Source: Dicyema japonicum
Lineage: Eukaryota; Dicyemida; Rhombozoa; Dicyemidae
Assembly: GCA_011109175.1 (NCBI GenBank)
Contig: RDEW01000010.1
Span: forward strand, 1,206,796-1,270,795
Direction: 5' to 3'
DNA length: 64,000 nt
Shown here: positions 1-11,689 of the stretch, piece by piece
Numbering within the stretch: position 1 is the first letter of the stretch
Layout of the letters: every line of letters starts with the position of its first letter
Made by a program: the position numbers and the translations under genes
The notes under the pieces: model-generated
Told to the model about the DNA's origin: nothing
The model's database searches: none
Seen by the model: only the letters and a program-made list of their open reading frames with translations

Positions 1-3000
1 GCCATAAAAGAAATCCCATTTTTCTCCGTTAAAATTCAAAATTAGTTTCAGATGAAGGAAAAGGCCAAAGAGGACGCCAGAAACGAAGTAATTCGCTTTA
101 AATTTGTTAAAGGTGGCCCTGCTTTCGAAACTGAAGCATCCCTACATTATCTCCTACTACGACTCGTTTTATGGTAATTCATTTAATTTACCCGCCAAAT
201 TTATTTTATTTCCTAGAAAATGGGAGACTTTTGATTGTAATGGACTACTGTGAAGGCGGTACTAGCTTTCGGTATTTTAGGCGACCTAACCCACATGATG
301 AACGCTCAGAAGCACGTGCTCTTTGAAGAACCTCAAGTTTGTGCATTTTATAGACTTTTAATAGATTTTGGACTGGTTTACCCAGATTTGCTTGGCGATA
401 AAGTTTATTCACGACAAGAATATCCTCCACCGTGATATCAAATGCCAAGTAACGGTTTGAGGCATTTCAGAATATTTTTCTCCATAAAACGGGGGTAATC
501 AAACTCGGAGACTTTGGAATCGCCAAAATCCTGCACAAGTATGCCTAATAGTGAAAGTAGTCCAAACGACCTGGCCAAGACTGCGATCGGGACTCCTTAC
601 TATTTATCCCCAGAAATCTGCCAAAATGTGCCATACAACAACAAAAGGTCGCTGAAAATTTAAATTTCTTAGCGATATTTGGGCCTTAGGCTGCGTCCTG
701 TACGAGCTCTTGACTCTCAGACACCCAGTACTGATCGATCTGAATTTTAGTTTGAATCAAATAACATGAAAAATCTCATATCTAAAATTGTCCGGTTCAA
801 TTTGCTTATATAAACCAAATCGTTAGTTCAGTCTATCCCCCTCTCCCAGGTAAGTATTCCTACGATCTGCGGAATTTGGTCACAATGATGCTGAAGAAGA
901 CTCCGAGGGAGAGACCCGACATTAACAGAATTCTCGCCAAGAAATTTATTCATAAACAAATAAGAAATATTCTGGACAACTACGTTGTTTAATTTAGGTA
1001 GTTTTAGAAATTAAAAACCGTCGAGATAATATCAACCCCCGTCCCTGCTGTTCCGCCAAAAGCAGAGATAAAGGAAGAGCCCCCGAAAAAAGTGGCTAAA
1101 CCCCCATTATTGAGCAAAGAAACCATGTTCGCTTCAATTTTATATTTTAGGAAGTCGAAGGCGAAATTTTTCCAAAATTTAAAGGTTTTTTGTAGCTACC
1201 AATCCAGGCATTACAGAAGAGGTCCCCGATAGTTCAAGAAACTCAGTCAAAAAAGAGATTTCTGAAATACCAGCAGCCAACTGTAAGGGAATAGACTCAA
1301 GGTTTAGCCGTCAGAATTGAAGCAACGAGAACGTGGTTGGCAGAATCTAAACCATCAGGATTATCCAGTCGATATTTCGGTCATTTTAGAAGAACGTCAA
1401 GCGTTATAAGGACCACTTTGAGGACTTGGAGCAACAGAGATTACAACGGGAAAAGGAAATGGTCCAAAACAGGCAGAACCGGCCCTCTATTTTTAAAAAC
1501 TTCTTCCGAGAGCCACAGAAGTAGCCTTTTCTGGTCAAATGGCTTCTAGAAAATCCCCGCTTGTAAAAGACTACCTTGAACGGCAGAACGCAGCCAAGCT
1601 AAACAAACTCAGAGCCGAACAAGACTTGTACTACAACAATCAAAATTACGTAAATTTAACCTTTAAACTAAACAGGATCTGTTCGACGAGCGAAAACTCA
1701 AAAAAGCGGAAAATATTTACAAAAACGACGATAAACCTGATATAAACGTAATACTGCGTTGCCTTATTTATTATTCTGTCAAATAACGGTTTAGGAAAGG
1801 GAACCGACTTCTTTAATCGAATTGAGGTAACTGTTTGGGGGACTTTGTAGACGACCTGAAGTCGGGATAACTGATGCACTGGCTGTAGTGGCAATGAATG
1901 AAGAGTTTGGCGGTTTGGTTATTTTTCAGGGATAAAGAAGAGGGACCGCGAATAGTTGAAGGAGGTAGAAATATTGGTGGTGACTTAAAAACCATCGAAA
2001 CTGAAGGCGAAATTAAAAATGACGGCGAAGGGGGTTTTGATTTTGTTATTTTAGACAAACCGGAAGTCGAGGATTTGAAGGCTGAGGAGAGAAAACGGTG
2101 GGAGGATCCGACGGATACGTATTTGAATCAACTCCAGGAATCCAAAACACAACCAGCGGAAGACGACAAAATCGTTAAATCACCACCAAGAAAATCCTGG
2201 GATCCACCGAAGGACTTGACAGCCAAAATTGAAACCGCAACTGGGATTTTCGCGACTTCCTTTACAAGTGAAGCTGCCGAACCAGAAAGTTCTATTTTCG
2301 AAATTTTAGCTGATGAAACCAAAAAAGAGGATTTCACGGAAAATGAAGAAAAATCAACACACACAAACTCCCAAGTCGATCCTCGCAGCGATGCTAAGAA
2401 ACCGGGGATTTCTTACGTGATAAGTTTTGAGGAGGAAAGTAGCTTGAAAAGTCCCCGATTGGAATCTATATTTTAGTTGATTTGAAAAGAAAGAGGAAGT
2501 CGATCAGAGATCTTTTAGAATATGAAAAGTCAAGTACCCTTTTTTTGCTAAACGAAGGTACTCGACCAATTTGCCGTGAAAAAACCTATGTAGCCGAAAC
2601 TGGTGTTGAATATAAACAAAGTTCAACGAGAAAATCAGGGGAGACTAAGAAACTGGGTAAGAGTAAAGGACAGGAGGGTGGATCGAACTTAAAGGAAGGA
2701 AAAATGGAGACAGAAAAAAGGTAGTAACCCCATAATTCTATTTTTAGCGTGAAACAGCCGAATAAGGTACGAATTCTAAGCTCAATCAGGATCGCTCGTT
2801 CCAAGTCAGATCCTGGAAGTCTTGACACTCAAAAAACTAGAACGTAGTCCATCAATCCCGAATCATTTAAATTTAGTGGAACCCCCGGTAAGGATAAATG
2901 AACCAATTTCTAGGTCGACCACTTCCCCGAGTTTTTCCAAGTCAGCTCAAATGGGGAGACTATCACAGAAGACATGTAGTGATAAGCTAAATTTAGGGAC

Positions 3001-3454
3001 GATTATGAATTGATGATCAGTTCCTTGGAGAAAATTGTAGCAGAGGACGATATTGAGCTTTCTTCCAGTGGTGGTAGTATTTATCACCTTGACTTTTATA
3101 TTGAAGAAGACGAAGGACCAGTTGGGTCGTTAGAGATGGAAAATGTCGATAAGATGCAGTTGATTGACGGTGATGCTTCATTGGACGAGTTCTCCTCATA
3201 TTCGATCTACGAACTGCTTGAAATGAAAAGGGGTAGTTTGGAGAAGTCCTTGGGCTTAGAAAAGCTGATAGAAGCCTATAAATATATCATGGTTTCTGTA
3301 GTATTTATGACCTTAGTCGATCGACGAGATTGAGGAAAAGGAGACGACCTATCAGCATATAATCAGCATTATTGGCTCAGAAAACAAAAAGCATATCTTT
3401 GATATATTTAAACTTGTGAATTATGACACACAATACTACGAAAGTTTGATTTAA
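1..3454 (+). CDS. NEK1: NEK1-like NIMA-related kinase, 5' partial, about 26 micro-introns
   Basis: Serine/threonine kinase of the NEK family, whose members act at cilia, centrosomes and the cell cycle. The window opens at the ATP-lysine strand (AIKEI, 1-15). Spliced exons then give MDYCEGGDL (hinge), HRDIKCQN (catalytic loop, about 425-475), [33 protein letters not shown] and an RPDIN end, all catalytic residues intact. A basic, coiled-coil-like tail follows ([22 protein letters not shown]), then an acidic region and a NEK1-type C-terminal module ([33 protein letters not shown]) ending at TAA 3452-3454. About 920 residues lie in the window. Introns run 21-47 nt, mostly 22-26, for example 259-280, 449-470 and 539-560. 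AATAAA lies at 3499. One junction, 2720-2790, does not keep frame by one base. The first exons, including the glycine loop, are upstream of the window. Family certain; the NEK1 subtype rests on tail architecture. Confidence 0.92.
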
Positions 3455-3904
3455 ATTTAAATTTTAAGATTTAAGAAAAAATGCCCCGGAAAATGGAAAA
3501 TAAACGATTTTTGTTTTTATTTTAATTATTATTATTTATGGACAACAAGAATATTTATTAAGTTATAATTAAATAAATTGTTTATACTCACAAGAATCCT
3601 TACTACCTATGAACCTAGGAACCAGTTATACGGCCGATGCGTACTTGCGTAGGCTCGAGGGAGTAACATCACGCCAAACTGAATCCTCTCATGCAGCGTG
3701 CCGGGATCACGTGTTTAGTTTGTGTGGTGTTACCGTGATCTTTGGATTTTTTCATTTCATAATTGACAGCGTTTTCTGTGCCAATAGTAACTGATATATT
3801 GGAGGAACCACTGGGTTTGAGGCTCATGTAGTGTCCATATTCGAAGCGAAAAAAACTAAATTTGCTCGCAATAGCAATTATAAGATGCATAAATAGTTAG
3901 AACT
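3455..3904. other. AT-rich intergenic sequence after NEK1-like gene
   Basis: Holds the NEK1-like 3' flank with an AATAAA signal 45 nt past the stop. I see no coding exon or named repeat here. Confidence 0.6.
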
Positions 3905-3919
3905 TATTTTATTATAAAT

Positions 3920-4250
3920 TTATTAACCCCGGATACACCGAGTAAGAAGCTAACAGTAAACAGCTAGTTAGGTGTATCCAGCTTCCACTGTTACAGAAAA
4001 AAGTCCTTCAACGTCACACAAGTCCATCCAGAACCAGCATGAAAGGTAAAAGACGTCCATTCCTTTAGTTGTGGAAACCTCTCCTGTGGAGTGGAAGAGA
4101 GCAAATGATCCTTTTTCGTGCCAGCCTGGACTGGGTGCCAACTGAGACAGGTGGATCACATGACGCCACTCTACTAGGAAGGGGAAGAGGAGGAACAGAC
4201 AAAGCAGAAAACTTCAATCAATTAGCCACGTAGCACACGCGGTTATAGCT
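3920..4250 (-). repeat. SINE family C, near full-length copy
   Basis: The left edge reads TTATTAACCCCGGATACACC, the 3' tail of a minus-strand element. The right edge near 4240 has the head (revcomp CCGCGTG). The body (GTGGATCACATGACGCCACT; GGAAGGGGAAGAGG) recurs at 6120-6275, 8450-8620 and 22725-22885, inverted at 22165-22420, and as a tail-plus-head remnant at 38078-38140. Confidence 0.65.
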
Positions 4251-4261
4251 TTTAAGGGACT

Positions 4262-6119
4262 GAGTCAACTAGCTACACTCAAAAGTGACATCCGTGAAAC
4301 ACAGTGGCTTCTGCCTTCACGTCAGTTCGGGTTTTGTTGGTCTCTTATCTTTCGACACCTGATATTTACAACTTCCAAGGGAGTCGTTGAACACGGATAT
4401 GCAAGGAAGAACAAAGTTAGTGGAAGGCTCGTTGGATTTTTATATTAAGTTCTGATTTTTCACATTTTTTGAAATAATCTGTTTTATTTTAATTTAAGCT
4501 CCTTTTCGTTGTTTGGGGACAAATTTGTCTTTTTGTTTTCCTAAGTGGAGATGTTCGAGATTAAAGACTTTAATATTGATTTCCTCAATGAGCGACATTC
4601 CTGGCTACACTCAGAAGCCATGACGTCCCTCAAATCAGTGGGTCCTCCATTTCATCTAGTTACTATAATGAGAGGAAGCTTCACGGATGTTAATTAGCTC
4701 AGGCATGTGTTGATGACTTTAAACGCTTTTCATAGAAAACAAGTAAGGTTCCTGTTAACGGTATTATGGAATCTATTTTTTCTGCTAAGGGGCTTTTAGA
4801 GGGAAGCCACGAACAACGTCGTCTTCAATAAGGACATTAGAAGACTCGGGTGATATAGACAGTATTGAATTAATAATAGAATAATTAACATAGAAAATCC
4901 TTAAAACGTGTAAATAATCAATTCTTAAAGAATATAAATTAATTGGTCGGCGGTGAAGAGGGGAGGTTGGTACTATGAATCCACGATCGAATAAATGGTG
5001 GAAAAATGGAAGATATGTGATCAAAGTGTATAAATTATATTAATTGTTAGATCATAATATAAAATAAATAAAATATTATTTTAATATTAATTCTCAATAT
5101 AATTAAATTTAAATTTAATTAACAGCATTCCTGGGCAGATTTGTCCTCACAATTGCTTATAACCGAGACATTTGGTAGAATTAGAGTTATAATTCCCGTG
5201 ATGTGCTCTGTAAATTGAAAATGACGATTATAAACCAATTACTGTAGAGATACATAACATAATTTGTTTCATAATTCCTATAATATATACGCACTTCAAA
5301 AATTCTCGTATAACACATTATCTTCATATTATAGAATGTCGGTTGATGTTCGAGTCGTGTAATGGAGTTAGTATTACTAATTCTCGTGAGGAGACTCTCA
5401 AATGTTATTAATAGCCTTATTCATATCTGGCTATTAATCGAAAATATTGTTTATCAACCATCTACTGTTCGAGGTATCATAATAGAATTTCTTTCAAAAT
5501 TCGATTGATCTCGATATTCACATATTAGTGCCTTCACAATATTATTACTCCAAATAACTCTCTATGGATGTCCACTGTTTAATGACAATTTATCTAAATT
5601 TACATAAATGTACTTATTTTAACTCTTACGTATATATCTTTGTGTACCAGTCCAATCTGACTAGTGTTTATAGCTCATTATAGTTAGGCTATATTTATGT
5701 TAAATGTTACACAATTATCACATTTATTGTCTAATATTTACTTCATTACAGTAATACTCATTCCAAGTATCACTTCCACCTATGCCCTCGAGACAAATAA
5801 AGGAAACCGCGGTGTGCCAAAATAGACGAATTTCCAAATTCTCAATTGAAATCGGCTGAAAGAGAACTTGTTCATCAAAGATCAATATTCCCTCCTTTTA
5901 AGTTCACCGACAATGCAAACTCTGAATCATGAAGACTTGTTAAGAACTACGTACTTTTGGTAGTTGCTTGGTAAGGGAGGGAGTTTGGTTCTGTTCGCTA
6001 GACAGGGAGAAATCAATACTCAGCTTACGATTTATGACTAATCAAGTGTACCAAGTTTCTACGCCCTCACTTGAAGAGAGATATCTCTATCCAAACTTGC
6101 AGTTGCAGAATTCTCTCCA
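4262..6119. other. AT-rich intergenic sequence with short repeat scraps
   Basis: No gene seen. A short motif, GGCTACACTCAGAAGCCAT, occurs at about 4602 and in similar form at 34378, with weaker copies near 4272 and 6330, so part of this stretch is a dispersed repeat. The centre (5030-5760) is very AT-rich. Confidence 0.5.
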
Positions 6120-6275
6120 AGAAATGATCTAGTGGAGTAAGGGAGAACAATTCCCTGGCACTGGGCGCTTCCTGAGGAAGGTGGGTCATATAACGTCACG
6201 CTAACTGAACAAAGGAAAAAAGGCACAGACAATAATGAGAATTTGTGGGTCCTAGTTTCGCCACGTGTTAAAAAA
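6120..6275 (-). repeat. SINE family C, partial
   Basis: Shares the ordered blocks of the 3920-4250 copy: a TGGAGTAAGGGAGAACAA-like block, GGTGGGTCATATAACGTCAC, then an A-rich GGCACAGACAA block and a head ending in CACGTG. Confidence 0.5.
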
Positions 6276-6562
6276 AAAATATGTAATCACTAACTAATCG
6301 CTCCAGTTCCTCAAGAAGCTGGGCCCTCTGGCTACACTCACATTACTGCTTTACAAAACCTTGAACGAATCTGACAATCAGTTTCATAGCTGCACCCCTC
6401 CTGCCTTCCAGACCACAAGGTGCTTCCTTTTTTTCCTGTCGGCCTTCTATTTCTGCGCCTCCCAGATCTCTAGAAGCGTCCACCTTCGATTCAATGCTTT
6501 TTGCCCAAAGCCAATTTAAACTATGACATGAATAAAGTTTGTTAGCAATAAATCATTTAAAC

Positions 6563-7153
6563 CAGTGGTCCTTAACCTTTTTTAAGTCAGCGCCCCCTTT
6601 TGATACAATTTTGAAGTTTCAAAATTTCAGAGCCCTTAAGATTTAATTTTTTCAATTGTGGATTCATTTGGTCATTTTTTTTAAATTGTACGTCGAAACT
6701 GTTTTTCCATCATTAGAGTGCAATGTCAACTGAGAATTTGTTAATCTCTTTATGTCAGCTTCCATAGTTGACAGATGTCTCAAAAATATTTTTCGGCAGT
6801 TTTAAAAATTGTTAAGTTGTGTCGAGTTGAAGGTGTTCAGAATGAGGTTTTCCTGATTTTGCTATCAATTGCGATATTTTGTATGATGCTGAATTTTTTG
6901 TAAATATTTGATTAATCATAAGACGATTTTTATAATTATATTTCAGATTAGAGAAATAATTAAAGTATGCATCAAGTTTCTCAAAATGAAAAGTCTTAGG
7001 ATGATTTGAAATTCTTGAGAGCTTCATTCCTTCATTTCCTTTATTTGTAAAGATATTCTTACAGATAAGACACATAGGGAGCAGTTTGTTATGCTCGTAG
7101 GGTATCACTCCAAACTTTAAGTATTCATCCGAATATATTTTACTTTTTGTCAC
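6563..7153 (-). mobile_element. hAT transposon remnant with BED-type transposase N-terminus
   Basis: The left end at 6563 starts CAGTGGTCCTTAACC, a hAT terminal inverted repeat of the same type as the element at 45960. The minus-strand frame 7153-6812 encodes an N-terminal BED-like zinc finger (CLICKNIFTNKGNEGMKLSR, later H) and a segment ending IAKSGKPHSEH, typical of ZBED5/SCAND3-like hAT transposases. The rest of the transposase is missing and no right inverted repeat is recognisable, so it is an internally deleted relic. Confidence 0.75.
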
Positions 7154-7239
7154 TTTTTTATCACACTTTTATAAAATATTATATACAATTAGAAAATATT
7201 TATATATCTGTAAATAATTTTTTTAAAATTTAAAAAAAT

Positions 7240-7870
7240 GAAGAAAAAAAGTACTGTTCGCCTTGTAACACCTTCCAGTCACTCACATTCAAATATTTGT
7301 TGTCCAGACCATCAACATTTGGCTTGAGGAATAAGTCGACTGCATCCCCCTGGAAGTTTGAGAATACATATCGACTGGAACCCGTTCGAGAAGTGATCCC
7401 GATGCATTCTAACAGAGACCTCATCTTTGCCTTTTTGTTCTTCCTTCGTGCCCGCGCATGAACGTACAGGACGTCACGGTTTAACAGCGTTCTTGTGATC
7501 TGGAGTCTAGTCTCATAATGGCCTCCAGAGGCGTAGGTCCGGGTCGATGATCTTCACAAATCCAACGCTCCGTTACTCTGTAAGCCCTCTTTTGGCATTT
7601 CCTCAATTTTCCTCATATTTGTCTATGATATGGACGGACTCCACGAGGCGCATGCATATGAGAAACATGGCTCGATGTATTGTTTGTATACGTTCATAAA
7701 GACTGGGTGAGTACCACTCTTCCATATTCCCGATAAACTTTTCAATACGTTCAGTTTCTTCTAGCATTTCAATAGAATGTTTTCTACGTGAGGTGTTAAA
7801 CAGAGTTAAACAGAGATGCATATCAAAAAATACATGATTGGCTCTTAAATATAAATATTTTCAAACCGTT
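7240..7870 (-). pseudogene. LINE (Jockey-like) reverse transcriptase C-terminal fragment
   Basis: Minus-strand frames match the plus-strand LINE copy at 11690-12500 segment for segment: a GNMEEWYSP / IHRAMF block (7720-7640) matches its NMEDRYPPG / IHRTML block, and a terminal KMRSLLECIGIT (about 7440-7400) matches ERMRIFAERIGIT. Broken by frameshifts. Confidence 0.6.
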
Positions 7871-8201
7871 TGACGAGTCATTAAATATTTTTGAAAAATA
7901 GAATAAATTTAAAATTTTTTTAAATCTTTTTCTTGTGGTCACTTCATGGATCTTTACTGTAATGAAGGAATCGAAGATGCTGATGCTTTTTTAAATACAG
8001 GGACTATTTTAAATAAATGTTAGAATCCTAAATTAAATTATAGTTTATTCAGAAAACATTCCACACACCACAAACAGGAGCATTAATCTCCCTTACAGCG
8101 TTAAATCATCAATTTTCGATTTTAGCTCTTCCACGTTTAATTCTGAGGTTACTTATTTAAACGGTAAACCCATTTTTCCTATTTTATTAGAATTAAGCAA
8201 A
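7871..8201. other. AT-rich spacer upstream of a possible small gene
   Basis: No feature recognised. Confidence 0.5.
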
Positions 8202-8343
8202 ATGCATCCGGAAGAAGTCTTACACCGACTCACCAAGCTAAAGGACGAAGTGTACGAGTTGAGCATTGATGAAGGTCCTTGTCTTATTTACCATAGATTA
8301 TGAGATTGCTAGATCTGATCTTTTGGTTAGAAGTAAAAAATGA
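8202..8343 (+). CDS. possible tiny two-exon gene, unrecognised
   Basis: ATG at 8202 opens a short, ordinary-looking acidic frame starting MHPEEVLHRLTKLKDEVYEL. It is followed by a canonical 22-nt GT...AG intron (about 8274-8295), and the second exon keeps frame (DYEIARSDLLV) to TGA at 8341. Intron size and splice ends match the well-supported genes here, which is the main support. An alternative 3' intron from 8334 would extend it into a SINE copy at 8450. About 39 residues; no family recognised. It could instead be the surviving 5' exon of a gene cut by the SINE. Confidence 0.35.
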
Positions 8344-8449
8344 CTTATTTTAACTTTTTTAATAGCCCCCGTACCTGAAACTGGTTTTAACATCACGCCT
8401 ACCAGAATAGGAGTATCCCTTTCAAAAATCGAGTCCACCCTTATCCGTC

Positions 8450-8620
8450 ATTGTGGGAACCTCTTCAGTGGAGTAAGAAAGATAGGATTTTTGGGTGCCG
8501 ACCATACACTGGGTGATTCCTGAGTTATGTGGATTCCACGTCGCTTACAGGAACTGAAGAAAGCAAAGAGCAGAACTGGAACCATCGACCAAGTAGGTAA
8601 CGGTGTGGGATTCAATCCAC
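8450..8620 (-). repeat. SINE family C, partial
   Basis: Contains the family C block order (CTCTTCAGTGGAGTAAGAAA, GGTGCCGACCATACACTGGG, GTGGATTCCACGTCGC, A-rich GAAGAAAGCAAAGAGC). Confidence 0.5.
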
Positions 8621-8819
8621 ACTAAGAAGTGTATGAGATCCATCTTGGGAAAATGAAGACATTTTTGTGGAATAAAAAAACTTCCATCTTCTCATGGGAT
8701 CTAATCATTATTGATCTCCATTGGGAAATTTATGGTGTTCTGGAGTTAGCAGTTTCATATTGATTTCCAATAACTCATTCAGAACAGTTGGCGAAATCAT
8801 TCTTGGTTCACTTACTATT

Positions 8820-9120
8820 TTTATTAACCCTAGGCTTACAATCTTTGGTAAGCCCAGCACACACAGTCATAACCAATCAATCCAAAGAGGGAACCTAAAA
8901 GAGAAACATATGCTTGTGCCGACTAAATCCATCTTCCAACAGTCCATTACAGGCTTCCGATGAGAAATAGAGAGGTAGGTTCGTCCTCCCATTTTCATAA
9001 CGCATCCTAACGTTGCTGACATCACTTCATTCATTGGCGTTAGATTTTGATAATGGTAATCTTCACCAATGGATCTGGTTGGGAGAAGGTATGAAGATCC
9101 CTTTCAGCAACTGTATATGT
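8820..9120 (-). repeat. SINE family B, 5'-truncated copy
   Basis: Starts with the tail complement TTATTAACCCTAGGCTTACA and runs through GTAAGCCCAGCACACACAGT, TGCTTGTGCCGACTAAATCC and the GACATCACTTCATTC block shared with 13848-14297 and 53388-53840. The tRNA-like head is missing. Confidence 0.75.
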
Positions 9121-9429
9121 ACAATATCTATTAAATTAACACAAGATGTGAAAACAAGTCGGATGTAGGCGGTTCTAGAGATCATCCATTTTTACATCGA
9201 GTCTTGGCGGTCCGTGGAAAACAGTGATCGATCCAATCTGACAGCTTTCAAAAGCAGTGATTATTAAACGTTGATTTCAGGATATCTGCGTCCCATGAGG
9301 TTTATTTTGTTGAATCCAGGAGCTCAGAGATATACCGTAGTGCACCTGAGATACCCCATTTACCAGCCGAACCTACCGGCCGATTAATCATTTAACTATG
9401 CGATTCTTACTCTTCCCAGCAGAGCCCTA

Positions 9430-9620
9430 AACATAGTTCGATGTTCCCCCACACAAGCTCCTGATGGACGGAGAACTTCCAAGTCACGGTTTAACAGCGT
9501 TAAACGAATTATGGCTTCCATGGTGTTTGGGGACAATAATTCCTCTCCAGCGATCCACTATACCGTGATTCTGTCCCTCTATTCTGGATAGACATGATCT
9601 CCTAGGCATCCGTCCACCAG
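9430..9620 (-). pseudogene. LINE (Jockey-like) fragment
   Basis: Short stretch similar to 7460-7560, sharing CACGGTTTAACAGCGTT and a following ATAATGGCTTCCA-like block, so it is another decayed copy of the same LINE 3' region. Between the SINE and here (9126-9430) I see nothing. Confidence 0.4.
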
Positions 9621-9780
9621 ATGGTAGTCATCAAAAAATTAAGACAGTTGATTAATTCGACACAATGTTACATTCTCAATCATTCACAAGTAACAATTTT
9701 GCTTCATATTTTCAACCAACTCCTTCTCATTTTTGTGCCGTTCCTTCAATTTTTCCAAAATGAACGAATTCATTCGAACG

Positions 9781-11536
9781 TCATCCTCTTTTGGTTCTGG
9801 GATTAAACCCGCTGTTTCGGGAACTTTTTTGCGAGGAACTGGAACATTTTTGGCATATTGAAGTGCCTACAAATGTCTCTACGACGAAAACCGCCACACG
9901 ACGATTATGGGCAGTCACGTTGACTTTCATTTCGATCAGTGGTCGGCTACTCTTCTTCATTAACCTCAAGTTTTCTCGATTCGCTTTCTCCCCAAACTCT
10001 TTCAGCTTCTCCAACCTGTGATTCTAAATCTACCCAAATTTATCAACTTTTTTTTGCCAGTCGTTTCCCCCAACATTGGGTCCCAACCCTCCCATCGTTT
10101 TGACGTTTTCGATTTTCTTGTAATCCGTAAGCTTATAGGGGACATATTTTGGGTCTAAGTAAAAGTGCTGGCCTCTACCGGATTCGAAGCATAATTGATC
10201 ATGGCTGCTAGTTTGGCACTCGTAGTTGTTGCATTTACTGCAGATTGGCGGATCGCTCAATATTTCGTTCGATCCACAGTGGTGAATCAAATAAGAGTTG
10301 TTTTTGCAGCAAATTCGAGATTTTTGATTTTCTTGGTGAAGATCTATCAACTTTCTAGTCCTCTCCGGTTCGAATTCGGAGAAGTAGGCCTTTAGGTAGC
10401 TGTCCGATTGCTCATTCATTGACGGAGCGTTGTCCGGGTAAAATCTCTGGGTTTTAGTAGAATCCGAATAAGGTAAGCCTCCCTTGGTATTCTTGGTCCC
10501 TTCTTGGGCAAAATTAAAAGAATCGGAAGAAACCGATAAATTTTGAGTTTTGCCGAATCTGACCGCTCTGTGAAAATAATTTTCCAAGAAGTTATCGTTT
10601 TCCTCCTCAATTCCCGGGTACACGTTTTCTGCGGAATTCTGGATCTCTTGAATTTGACTCTCTTGGTTAGTTTGCCTAAGAGTAAGCCGAGTTCTAACGT
10701 TTCGGATAAATCGAGGACTTCCCCCATGAGTGACTGATAATGAAGGGATTTCTTGACTCCAATATTTCTCCTGTTTTCTCTGACAAAGTCTTTATCGCTC
10801 AAAGGAAACTTCCTTTCTGAGATGTTCTTCTTCCCAGAGTCTTGGTTAAACCTCCTGTTTAAGAGATCTTTATTTTTCGAAGAGTTTCCGAATGCCAGAT
10901 TTTGGGTCACATATACTCTTTTCGGATTTTGTGGAACATTTTTGGATCCCTGAGATTGTCTCCTCAATTCCCTCTCCAACAATTTCCTTGATTTTTCGTT
11001 CCACAGGCTTCTTTGTCCATTCGGCCTAATTTCTCAGCCTCCTCTTGTTTCAAGGATTCAGTCCATTGGTTGGATTTCCCATAATCAAGGTCGTCGTCTT
11101 CTTCCTCCGAGGATCTACCAGACTGTCCTGACTCCTCGCAGTGCTTCTGTTTTTGCCTCAATTCGTCATTTTTTGATTTCTCAATATCGGATTTCTTGTT
11201 ATTTACGTCACTTGTTGATTTTCTATTCTTGCTTGGAATCCTTGATGACGAAGGTTCCACATTATTCTCAGTCGAAGCCTCTGAGTCGCAATCAATGGGA
11301 TTCGACCTCTCAAATTTGTAATTTTTTTTATTTTCGACGATTTCTCGAAAATTCTTCCAGCCGTCGCTCAATGTGCTTTCTTTGTCGGACAAATATCTAT
11401 TTCTACTCGAAACAGAAGAGATATTCGTTCTCTCGGTTCTTGTAAGTGATCCATCTGATTGACTGTCGCTTTCTTCGTAGGACCGACTTTCACAAGAATC
11501 GTGTTCACTGCTGAGTGAATAATTTGATGACTTCAT
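9781..11536 (-). CDS. Ser/Lys-rich protein with JHY-like C-terminal motif
   Basis: ATG at 11536 starts a Ser/Glu/Lys-rich, probably disordered region (about 180 residues). The reading then moves to a second frame ending DLSE, and a clear 23-nt intron (revcomp starts GTTAGAACTCGGC, near 10713-10691) joins it to QTNQESQIQEIQ. A Cys-rich patch (ICSKCNNYEC) follows, then YKLTDYKKIE, GGLGPNVGG and, after a short intron near 10035, KLKEFGEKANRENL. The order Y-x-L-x-D-Y-K, GGLGP, basic helix resembles the conserved C-terminus of JHY, a protein linked to motile cilia; this match is from memory and tentative. The join near 11000-11040 shifts frame: no micro-intron fits, only an unlikely 86-nt one, so an indel is possible. 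About 570 residues, TGA at 9781. Confidence 0.6.
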
Positions 11537-11689
11537 GAATGTTTATAAATTTCGGTTTCTATGGATAAATTTAATTTTAATTAATAGAAATTAAATTATA
11601 TATTTTTATTTTTTTTAAATTAAGCTTAAACTTTGGATAACAAATTTCTTAAGTGGAGGACTGAAATCAGTCTCACGTCTTCTCCAAAC

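Noticed and set aside
250..435. Frame 250-435 (+) as a gene
   Set aside because: It is a NEK1-like exon read through two introns; only the [12 protein letters not shown] part is genuine, and the rest is the wrong frame.
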